DNA of 64,000 nt from CAYNRG01 sp047973125 (GTDB lineage Bacteria; Bacillota_I; Bacilli_A; Erysipelotrichales; Erysipelotrichaceae), in NCBI GenBank assembly GCA_047973125.1, contig JBKEBK010000023.1, positions 95,193 to 159,192 on the forward strand, given 5' to 3'. The first letter of the stretch is position 1. Each line of letters begins with the position of its first letter. Positions 8,746 to 16,926 of the stretch are shown piece by piece. The translations under genes were made by a program, and so were the position numbers. The notes beneath the pieces are model-generated. The model did no database searches. It was not told where the DNA came from and saw only the letters and a program-made list of their open reading frames with translations.

Positions 8746-10116
8746 ATGAAGTCTGCAATTATTTTAGCTGCTGGTAAGGGAACAAGAATGAATTCTGATA
8801 TCCCAAAATGTATGCATAAGGTGTGTGATAAAAGTATGATTGATCACTTAATTGATACTGCAAAGGAAGCAAATGCCACAAGGGTTATTGCGGTATTGGG
8901 ACATGAAAGCGATGTAATCAAAGATCATATTGATGGAAGATGTGATGTGGCAATACAGATGCCACAGCTTGGTACGGGCCATGCACTGATGCAAGTTAAA
9001 CAGCTTTATGATGTGAGTGGTGTTTGTACTGTTTTAAATGGTGATGCACCATGTATAAAAAAAGAAACTATTGAAAAAATTTATACTTCCTTAGAAGATG
9101 CAGATATGGTTATAGTAAGTGGAGTTATGGAATCTCCTAGAGCATATGGAAGAATCTTAAGAGATGTTAATGGTAATGTTGAGAAAATAGTGGAGTTTAA
9201 GGATTGTAGTGAAAGTGAGAAAAAAATAAAAGAAGTAAATCTTGGCTTATATGGATTTAAAAATGAATTATTATTTAAACACTTGAAAGATTTAAAAAAT
9301 AACAATCAACAAAATGAATACTATATTACAGATTTAGTAGAAATATTTAATAAAAATAATTTAAAGATTAAAGTAGTTGAAGTAAGTGATCTAGATGAAG
9401 TTTTAGGTATAAATGATCAAGTTGAATTAGCTTATGCCAATAAAGTAATGAAAAGAATGATAAATGAGAAACTAATGAGCGATGGAGTTGTTATTATTGA
9501 TCCTGATAATACCTATATATCAAAAGATAGCACTGTTTTAAAAGGAGCAATAATTCATCCGGGATCGACTATTTTAAAAAATAGTGTTATTGGAGAAAAT
9601 AGTATTATATATCCAAATTGTTACTTGGAAAATGCCGATATTGGAAAAAATTGTATTATAAAATCATCATATATTTGTAGTAGCAAAGTAAGTGATAATT
9701 GTCAGATTGGTCCATATGCTCATCTAAGGGAGCATACATTAGTAGAAAAAGATGTGCGAATTGGAAATTTTGTGGAGTTTAAGAAAACAAAGTTTGGTAA
9801 AAATAGTAAATGCGCTCACTTAACTTATTTAGGTGATAGTGTTGTTGGAGAAGATGTTAATATTGGATGTGGTGTTGTAACAGCTAATTATGATGGTAAA
9901 GTTAAACATCAAACTATTATTGGTGATAAATCATTTATTGGTTGTAACACAAATCTTATTGCTCCTGTAAAAGTTGGAAACAATAGCATTATTGCTGCTG
10001 GATCTACAATAACAAAAAATGTGGGTGATAATGATTTTGCGATTGCTAGATCGCATCAAGAAATAAAAGCTGGTTATGCTGAGTATATAAAAAATAAAAG
10101 GGGGAAAAATCAGTAA
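8746..10116 (+). CDS. glmU: bifunctional UDP-GlcNAc pyrophosphorylase / GlcN-1-P acetyltransferase
   Basis: Makes UDP-N-acetylglucosamine, the precursor for peptidoglycan and teichoic acids, in two steps. The N-terminal nucleotidyltransferase domain (residues 1 to about 225) starts with LAAGKGTRMNSDIPKCMHKV. The C-terminal left-handed beta helix (about 250-445) carries hexapeptide repeats and the acetyltransferase block THLTYLGDS-type sequence AHLTYLGDSVVGEDVNIG plus TANYDGKVKHQT. At 456 residues the length is standard. AAGGAGG lies upstream of the ATG. The neighbour prs overlaps by one base, the common glmU-prs pairing of Bacillota. Confidence 0.97.
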   Translation: MKSAIILAAGKGTRMNSDIPKCMHKVCDKSMIDHLIDTAKEANATRVIAVLGHESDVIKDHIDGRCDVAIQMPQLGTGHALMQVKQLYDVSGVCTVLNGDAPCIKKETIEKIYTSLEDADMVIVSGVMESPRAYGRILRDVNGNVEKIVEFKDCSESEKKIKEVNLGLYGFKNELLFKHLKDLKNNNQQNEYYITDLVEIFNKNNLKIKVVEVSDLDEVLGINDQVELAYANKVMKRMINEKLMSDGVVIIDPDNTYISKDSTVLKGAIIHPGSTILKNSVIGENSIIYPNCYLENADIGKNCIIKSSYICSSKVSDNCQIGPYAHLREHTLVEKDVRIGNFVEFKKTKFGKNSKCAHLTYLGDSVVGEDVNIGCGVVTANYDGKVKHQTIIGDKSFIGCNTNLIAPVKVGNNSIIAAGSTITKNVGDNDFAIARSHQEIKAGYAEYIKNKRGKNQ

Positions 10117-11087
10117 TGATGAACGAGACAGTAGTATTTGCATTATCTTCAAGCGTGGAATTAGCAAAGGAAATTGTAGGACACTTAGGAATTCCGATGG
10201 GGAAAGTTAGTGTTCAACATTTTGCTGATGGTGAAATTTTAGTAGAACTTGAGCAGACAGTTCGTGGAAGAGATATCTTTATTGTCCAATCAACCTGTGC
10301 TCCAACTACTGAAAGACTTATGGAAGTACTAATTTGTATTGATGCATGTAAAAGGGCAAGTGCCAAGGAAATAAATATTGTAATGCCATATTTTGGATAT
10401 GCAAGACAAGATCGTAAGGCTCGCCCAAGGCAACCAATAACATCAAAGCTTGTAGCTAATATGATTCAAACAGCAGGTGCTCATAGATTGATTACGATTG
10501 ATCTTCATGCGACTCAAATTCAAGGATTCTTTGATATTCCAACGGATGATTTAACGGCAGTTCCAATGTTAGGACAATACTTTGCCTTAAAAAATCTTGG
10601 AGATGATGTTGTGGTAGTATCACCGGATCATGGAGGAACGACTCGAGCAAGAAAATTGGCTGATGTTTTAAATGCTCCAATGGCAATCGTTGACAAGAGA
10701 AGACCAAAGGCCAATGAAGTTGAAGCCATGAATGTAATCGGTGATGTAAATGGAAAGATTGCAGTTATCGTTGATGATATCGTTGATACAGCTGGCAGTC
10801 TTGTAGCAAGTATAAATATCTTAAAAGAAAATGGTGCAAAAGAAATTTACTGCGCATGCTCTCATGGAGTTTTATCAGATCCAGCTATTGATCGAATTGA
10901 AAATTCTCCAATTAAAGAATTAGTAATAACAAATTCAATAGCTCTTACAAAAGAAAAAGAAGCAAGAACAACTAAAATAACTTCTCTTTCAATTGGAAGA
11001 ATGTTAGCTAAAACTATAAGTGCAATTCAAACACACTCATCAGTATCTGAGGTATATCAGTTATTCTCTTTAGATCAAAAAGATTAA
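10116..11087 (+). CDS. prs: ribose-phosphate pyrophosphokinase
   Basis: Makes PRPP from ribose-5-phosphate and ATP for nucleotide, His and Trp synthesis. It is 323 residues. Seen in order: FADGEILVELEQTVRG, the flexible loop YARQDRKARPRQPIT, ITIDLHATQIQGFFDIP, and the PRPP-binding loop IVDDIVDTAGSL. The start is either of two adjacent ATG codons (10116 or 10119); the first shares bases with the glmU stop. PRPP from this enzyme feeds the orotate phosphoribosyltransferase encoded at 32.9 kb. Confidence 0.97.
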   Translation: MMNETVVFALSSSVELAKEIVGHLGIPMGKVSVQHFADGEILVELEQTVRGRDIFIVQSTCAPTTERLMEVLICIDACKRASAKEINIVMPYFGYARQDRKARPRQPITSKLVANMIQTAGAHRLITIDLHATQIQGFFDIPTDDLTAVPMLGQYFALKNLGDDVVVVSPDHGGTTRARKLADVLNAPMAIVDKRRPKANEVEAMNVIGDVNGKIAVIVDDIVDTAGSLVASINILKENGAKEIYCACSHGVLSDPAIDRIENSPIKELVITNSIALTKEKEARTTKITSLSIGRMLAKTISAIQTHSSVSEVYQLFSLDQKD

Positions 11088-11101
11088 AAATACAACGAAC
11101 T

Positions 11102-11135
11102 AAAAAATCCCTCTTTATTTAAAAAGGGATTTTTT
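11102..11135 (+). terminator. intrinsic terminator after prs
   Basis: AAAAAATCCCT and AGGGATTTTTT form a stem that runs into a T tract. It lies between prs and the convergent addA gene. Confidence 0.85.
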
Positions 11136-11205
11136 ATGGTATTTAACTTAATGTTTCAAGTCTTTTCTATATATTTTAATTGATATAATCCATACTATCT
11201 AAATG

Positions 11206-14200
11206 CTATATAACTAAGATATCTTTTGAAAGGTATAAAGAGTATATGTAGCAACTAATTTTATGACTTGGATATATTTTAGCTAGGGCATCTTTATATG
11301 AGAGAAGTTGAGTTTCGTATTGCTTAATAAAGCTATCTATTGACTCTAAATGATCACTCTTAAAATCAATAATTATTACTTCATTGTCATCTGTGGCAAG
11401 AAAGTCAATTATGCCACTATTTATATTATTATTGTTTAGATAATGAAAATCAGCTTCTTTAGTAATTTTCATATTTAAACATTTTTTATAAATTGAACTA
11501 TTTGAAAAATTTAATAATTTTTCCTTATCACTATCTCTTAAATTAAATTTTTCAAAGTCCTTATCATCCCATAATTTATTGGGTAATTTTTCAATTACAT
11601 TATGAATATATGTTCCATACTCTAAGCCTTCATTACTATTTAAGGTAAGAGCATTTTCTGCTTGATGCGATAATTTACTAGGAGATATATCTTTGTTTAT
11701 TGCATCTTGTTTTAAAATTTGATATTTAGATAGCTTAGTAAATTCTTTAGTTTTACTTTGAATTTTTTCAACTTCACTAACATCATGTAGTATTTCAACA
11801 TCAAAATATTGATTGCTTGAAGCTTCTTTAATTGTTAAATGTGCTAAACCAACATTTTTAATAAAGTTTAAAATGAATAGTCCAGAGCTTTGTCTTGACT
11901 TAAAATATTGATAACTTAAATCTGAACTTAATTCATAGGACTCTGCTTGGGCATCAACAATAATAAGGTGATGTTTTGGTCTTGTTAGGGCTACATATAA
12001 AACTCTAATATCTTCTTCAAACTGTTCTTTTTCATGTTTATAAGTTATCATTTTTCTATTTAATGATTTAATAGCGTAGCGCTCTGGAAGAATTATATGA
12101 TCTAAGCCAATTCCGATTGTTGGATCACACAGTATTTTTTCTTTGGTTTCCATATCAATATTTGAACTCTTTGACTTTGTAAAATAGAATACGACATTAA
12201 AGGCTAAACCTTTAGAGTGGTGAATTGTAATAGCACTAACAACATTCTCACTTTGAGATACACTAATAGCTTCATCTGATCGCTCTTCCTTATTGATTTC
12301 AATTTCTTCAATTAAATCTAATAGTGAATTAGAAGTATTTTCAAAGTCACAAACTTTTTGATAAAGCAAATCATAATTTGTCTTTTGTTTGATTGATAAA
12401 TGATAATAATAATAGTCATTTATTTTTGAAATATAGGATAAAAGATCTGATAGATTTTTATTTTCTAATATATATTTTAGATTATTTAAATCGTTAATGA
12501 TCGGATGATTATTTGATATACAACCATCTAAGATTGAATTATATTCTAACTTATATCTAGCAATTTCATTATTACTCATTTTATAGATTGCTGATGTTAA
12601 AGTTGATACTAATGATATCTCATCAAAATTATTTAAAATTAACTTTAAAAATGAGGTTATAGTTAAGATACAATCTGATTGATAAAATCCTTCTTTAGCC
12701 TCAATGCTAAAGGGAATACCGTACTGTTTAAAAACATTTTTCAATATTATTTTTTCTTTATGACTATTGGTAAGGATTACATAATCACTATATTTTTTAA
12801 ACTGAGTATCACTCATCATTTTTAATATGGTACTAGCAATTTGTTTAGCTTTAGCTTTTTTTAGCTCGTCACTATTATGATCAGGTAGATGTAAGCCAAT
12901 AAATTTTACAGGATTAAGTGTTTCCTTTTGATTATCGCTTCCACACTCAACAATATCCTCATCAAGGAATTTGTCTTTAAAGTCATTAATATTCATAGCT
13001 TTATTAAATAAAATATTGTTGAATTCTACAATGGCTTTATTTGATCGATAATTATATGAAAAGAATATTTTTTTAACACTATCATCTTCTATTAATCCTC
13101 TCATTAGATCAGGCTTAGCATATCTAAAACCATATATCGATTGTTTGACATCTCCTACTCTAAAACAGTTATATCCATTGGAAATGGCATTAACAATTTC
13201 ATTTTGGACATCATTGGTATCTTGAAATTCATCAACAAGAATTTCTTGATAAAAACCTTTATAAAATTTAGATACAGCATGATTGTTTGCACAAAGAATC
13301 CTTTGTGCAAAAACTTCCATATCACTAAAGTCCATTCCTTCAAGGCGCATCTTTTCCTTTTGATATAATTTATGAGTTAAAAGAGCAAGTTTTAAAAAGG
13401 TTACAGCTACTTCACTTGATATATTATGTAGTTTAATTAGATCATTTACTTCCATAAGATAATCGAGTTTTAATACTTGATCTTTTAAACTGGAATAGAT
13501 TGGATATTTTTTATTTTTGCTTGCAAGTTTTTTATCCTTTAATAAATTATATGCACAAATAAATTCATTAAAGTTATCTTTACTTGCCTTTTTAATAGCA
13601 TCTTCATAAAATTTAATGCATACAATAATAGACTCTTTTTTATCTAAATCACTATCTTGCATTTTTTTAAGTACTGCCAGATTATGATTTAATTTTTGAA
13701 TTAGGGATTCTTTAAATAATGTTTTTACTTCTTGAGAAATATCTTCTTCCTTACTTATGGGCAAAGAAATCATGATGGCATTTTGATACCATTTTTCATA
13801 ATCATCAATTGATGTTGCAAAGTTTATTATTTTAAAGACGCTCTCTTTAATTCTTTCATAAGGCATTGCACTCTCAGAAAAGTAAGTACAAAGCGCAGAA
13901 AGATTATTAAATTCATCTGTACTGAATTGTTTGAAAGCTTCGCTAAAAACTTTATCTTTAGCTTTATTTAAAGTACCATCACTTAAAATGTTATTAGCAA
14001 TCTTAGGATCAAGATTAATAATGTCACAGTGTTTTTTTATCAACATTAAACAAAAGGAGTGAATTGTAGATATTTGAGCAGCTTCTAAAAGAGCCAGTTG
14101 TGAATTAATATATTGCTTATCAGAATTAGTGCTTGTAAGTTCTAATTTAATTCTAGCGGCTAATCTTTGTTTCATTTCACTAGCTGCAGCTTCAGTAAAT

Positions 14201-14367
14201 GTCATTGCCACAATCTTGTCTAATGATATCTTATCTATAATGCAGCGCTTAGCAAGTCTCTCAACCAAAACGGCAGTTTTACCAGCTCCAGCAGAGGCAC
14301 ATACTAAAGTGTTAGATCCTAGAGTATTAATGGCTTCTTGTTGTTGGATATTAAACTTCATCTTCAT
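11206..14367 (-). CDS. addA: ATP-dependent helicase/nuclease subunit A
   Basis: The helicase-nuclease subunit of AddAB, which resects double-strand breaks for recombination (RecBCD role). It is 1053 residues, shorter than the usual 1200 or so. The N-terminus FNIQQQEAI is the Q motif, Walker A is ASAGAGKTAVL, and motif II is VDEFQDTN. It also has GDVKQSIYGFRYA, HHSKGLAFNVVF and motif VI VLYVALTRPKHH. The C-terminal nuclease domain retains IIDFLATDDNEVIIIDFKSD, with the Asp and the DxK residues. It overlaps addB by 17 bp, so the two are one transcript. An ATG six bases downstream (MKFNIQ) is an alternative start. Confidence 0.95.
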   Translation of the reverse strand: MKMKFNIQQQEAINTLGSNTLVCASAGAGKTAVLVERLAKRCIIDKISLDKIVAMTFTEAAASEMKQRLAARIKLELTSTNSDKQYINSQLALLEAAQISTIHSFCLMLIKKHCDIINLDPKIANNILSDGTLNKAKDKVFSEAFKQFSTDEFNNLSALCTYFSESAMPYERIKESVFKIINFATSIDDYEKWYQNAIMISLPISKEEDISQEVKTLFKESLIQKLNHNLAVLKKMQDSDLDKKESIIVCIKFYEDAIKKASKDNFNEFICAYNLLKDKKLASKNKKYPIYSSLKDQVLKLDYLMEVNDLIKLHNISSEVAVTFLKLALLTHKLYQKEKMRLEGMDFSDMEVFAQRILCANNHAVSKFYKGFYQEILVDEFQDTNDVQNEIVNAISNGYNCFRVGDVKQSIYGFRYAKPDLMRGLIEDDSVKKIFFSYNYRSNKAIVEFNNILFNKAMNINDFKDKFLDEDIVECGSDNQKETLNPVKFIGLHLPDHNSDELKKAKAKQIASTILKMMSDTQFKKYSDYVILTNSHKEKIILKNVFKQYGIPFSIEAKEGFYQSDCILTITSFLKLILNNFDEISLVSTLTSAIYKMSNNEIARYKLEYNSILDGCISNNHPIINDLNNLKYILENKNLSDLLSYISKINDYYYYHLSIKQKTNYDLLYQKVCDFENTSNSLLDLIEEIEINKEERSDEAISVSQSENVVSAITIHHSKGLAFNVVFYFTKSKSSNIDMETKEKILCDPTIGIGLDHIILPERYAIKSLNRKMITYKHEKEQFEEDIRVLYVALTRPKHHLIIVDAQAESYELSSDLSYQYFKSRQSSGLFILNFIKNVGLAHLTIKEASSNQYFDVEILHDVSEVEKIQSKTKEFTKLSKYQILKQDAINKDISPSKLSHQAENALTLNSNEGLEYGTYIHNVIEKLPNKLWDDKDFEKFNLRDSDKEKLLNFSNSSIYKKCLNMKITKEADFHYLNNNNINSGIIDFLATDDNEVIIIDFKSDHLESIDSFIKQYETQLLSYKDALAKIYPSHKISCYIYSLYLSKDILVI

Positions 14368-16864
14368 CCTCCTTTAAATCTCTGTAGTCACTTATATAGT
14401 TATATTCAAAGCCAGATCCCTTAAAGTGACAGATAGATTTATAATCACAGAATTCACAGGCTTTCTTATAAGGGTTTAATTCAATATTACCATCTTGTAA
14501 ATTTTCATATAAAAATTTATATGCTTCTAATAAAAACCCTTGAACTTTCTCAAAACTATAACTACTTTTTCTTGTTGAGAAAAGATGCTCTACTTCATCT
14601 TTTTCATTACTAAAGCTAAAGCCACTAAATTTATTATTCTTTTTAAAATCTATTTGTCGCACTTCAGGATCATCTAAGAAATCTAAATCTTTGATATTAT
14701 CTTTTTTAATATTTGAAGGATTAATAGAGAAGTAGTATGTACCATCAGGATCCTTATTAAACTCTTGTACTGCCTGTGATAGATATGTTAAAAGTTGAAG
14801 TTGAATTCCAGATAAGATTTCTTTAATACTTAGACTTTTAGAACTACTTTTATAATCGATTACTCTTACTTGTGAATCACTTGTATCTACTCGATCAATG
14901 ATACCTCTTAAGACTATCTTATTATCATTTAATTCTTTAGTAAAATTATATTCAAAATGATGATTATTTAGTTTTGTTTCTTTTTGATAAATTTGGAGTA
15001 AATTTATAATTTTCTCTATTGTTTCAATAAGGTTATTCTTACTCATATTTATATAATCTTTTTCATTTGGATACAAAAGTAAAAGATCATTAAAATACTC
15101 TTCTGTAAGATCTAAAATGCTTACTTTAGGATCATCATTAGCTTTTAAAGTGTTTTCTAAGATGCTATGAATAAGGGTGCCGTATTTATTAGATTGTAAC
15201 TTATTATTATCTACTGCTTTAATTTTTAAACCTTTTTCTAAGAAGTAAGCATAATGACAATTGAAGTATCTTTCAAATGAAGATACACTTCCATAAAGTT
15301 TATTTTCTTTAAAGAAAAGTTTATTACTTAATTCTTTATCTAATGTAAAAGTTCTACGATAGTCTTGATCATTAATTGATAAATTAAACATTAGAGGCTC
15401 TGGCAATTCATTGATTTTTTGAAATGTTTTACCATTATAATCCATTAGTGGAAAGGTAGCAATTATATGCTTACCACTTGAAAAGATCCATTTAATTTGT
15501 GAGTTATGAATTTCTAGTCGCTTTTGAAGAGAAGGAAGACTAGTACTTTGAAGGTAGGCTTCATCAAAAATTTGTGTTCTTACCTTAAAGTTTGGATAAT
15601 TTTTTTGATGAAAGCCAACTATATAAGAGTATTCTCTTTTTAAGACATATGATTTGATATCACTAATCATTACCCCACCATCACTTATTGTATTTGAAGT
15701 ATTTTTATTGATTAGTTTAGAGAAAATATGTAGATCTTCTAAGCTTTTAATCATTGTATAAACTTCATTAATACTTTTTTGAAGTGGTAAAAGCAGATAA
15801 TTTTCATTATTGTTAAGGGCTTGCTTTGCAAGCTTATTAAAAATTGTATCTAGGATTTCTATTGGATCAATTGTGTTTATATAGAATAGTAATTCTTCTT
15901 TTATCGATTCTTTAAAATTAAAGAACTTTTCTTCTTGTATTTTTAAATTTTTAAGTTCAAAAGCATTAATAATTTTTGTTGGCTCTTGCTCTTGAAACTT
16001 TGGCTGATAATTTAAAAATTCTGTAACAGATGAAGTGAATCTTTTAGGAAAGCTATAATCTTTTAATGCTTCACTTAGATAATCTTCCTTTAACAACTCC
16101 ATTAAAGATTCTAAATCTTTCATAAAGGCAAAATTAATTACTTTAATAAATTTATTTATATAAGGATTTATAATAGTGCTGGTGCTAAGTGTTGTAGGGA
16201 TATTGTAGTAAGAGAATACATCTTTAATTATTTTAATATATTGATTATCACATAGAATTATATTTACATCTTCTGCCATAATTTTTTTACTTATGATATC
16301 TTGAGCAATGGCTTCAATTTCTTGGCGGTAATTAAGGGCATAGCGATACTCAAGTTTCTCATAAGGATCATCTGTGATTTGTACTGCACCATTTTTGATT
16401 AGTTTTTCTTTTATGTCATATTCAAATGTAGACTTTAAGTATTCAGGATAAAAAATGTACTCATCATCTAAAATTTCGATATTTTTTAAATCTTTTTCAA
16501 AATGGTCTAGTTTACTACACATGATTACTAGTTGCTTTAACTCTTTTTCTTGGTTAGTACTATCCTTTAAAAGGTTTAAATCTTGATTATAAAGTATACA
16601 CTCCTTAGTAAAAGTAATTATCTGCTGGCAAAAATTTATGGAATTAAATAATGAATTATATGTTGGGAATTGTTCTTTGTTTTTTTGTAATAATTGATAA
16701 AATTCTAGACTTATTTTAATAGGGTTATCTTTATTTATTATTTGTGATTTAAGCCAAGGGCTAAATGGGCTAATTTTAATATTAAAAAGAAAACCATTAT
16801 TTTCTTCTAATAGTTTTTTTTGAAGTGGAAGTCTTTGACTCTTACTGATAAAATTGGTTGTCAT
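14351..16864 (-). CDS. addB: ATP-dependent nuclease subunit B (short form)
   Basis: The partner of AddA, recognised mainly by its C-terminal nuclease domain. This has GTLIHSILE, IDRVDTSDSQVRVIDYKSS, and the cysteine set of an iron-sulfur cluster: one Cys in RYFNCHYAYFLEKG and three in CEFCDYKSICHF near the C-terminus. The start at 16864 was chosen because AAGGAGA lies eight bases before it; the frame stays open to an upstream ATG at 16894. At 837 residues it is well below the roughly 1100-1150 of Bacillus AddB, and I see no Walker A motif at the N-terminus. The sequence N-terminal of the nuclease domain is divergent. The call is firm from the Fe-S nuclease and the addA neighbour. Confidence 0.88.
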   Translation of the reverse strand: MTTNFISKSQRLPLQKKLLEENNGFLFNIKISPFSPWLKSQIINKDNPIKISLEFYQLLQKNKEQFPTYNSLFNSINFCQQIITFTKECILYNQDLNLLKDSTNQEKELKQLVIMCSKLDHFEKDLKNIEILDDEYIFYPEYLKSTFEYDIKEKLIKNGAVQITDDPYEKLEYRYALNYRQEIEAIAQDIISKKIMAEDVNIILCDNQYIKIIKDVFSYYNIPTTLSTSTIINPYINKFIKVINFAFMKDLESLMELLKEDYLSEALKDYSFPKRFTSSVTEFLNYQPKFQEQEPTKIINAFELKNLKIQEEKFFNFKESIKEELLFYINTIDPIEILDTIFNKLAKQALNNNENYLLLPLQKSINEVYTMIKSLEDLHIFSKLINKNTSNTISDGGVMISDIKSYVLKREYSYIVGFHQKNYPNFKVRTQIFDEAYLQSTSLPSLQKRLEIHNSQIKWIFSSGKHIIATFPLMDYNGKTFQKINELPEPLMFNLSINDQDYRRTFTLDKELSNKLFFKENKLYGSVSSFERYFNCHYAYFLEKGLKIKAVDNNKLQSNKYGTLIHSILENTLKANDDPKVSILDLTEEYFNDLLLLYPNEKDYINMSKNNLIETIEKIINLLQIYQKETKLNNHHFEYNFTKELNDNKIVLRGIIDRVDTSDSQVRVIDYKSSSKSLSIKEILSGIQLQLLTYLSQAVQEFNKDPDGTYYFSINPSNIKKDNIKDLDFLDDPEVRQIDFKKNNKFSGFSFSNEKDEVEHLFSTRKSSYSFEKVQGFLLEAYKFLYENLQDGNIELNPYKKACEFCDYKSICHFKGSGFEYNYISDYRDLKEDEDEV

Positions 16865-16899
16865 TTTTATTTCTCCTTGCACTAATTTTAGCATAAAAA

Positions 16900-16926
16900 A
16901 AGAAAAACCTCACTATTTAGTGAGGT
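16900..16926 (-). terminator. intrinsic terminator after adhE
   Basis: On the minus strand ACCTCACTA pairs with TAGTGAGGT around a tight loop, followed by a T-rich tract. It lies between the adhE stop and the addB ribosome site, so addBA needs its own start of transcription or read-through. Confidence 0.88.
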
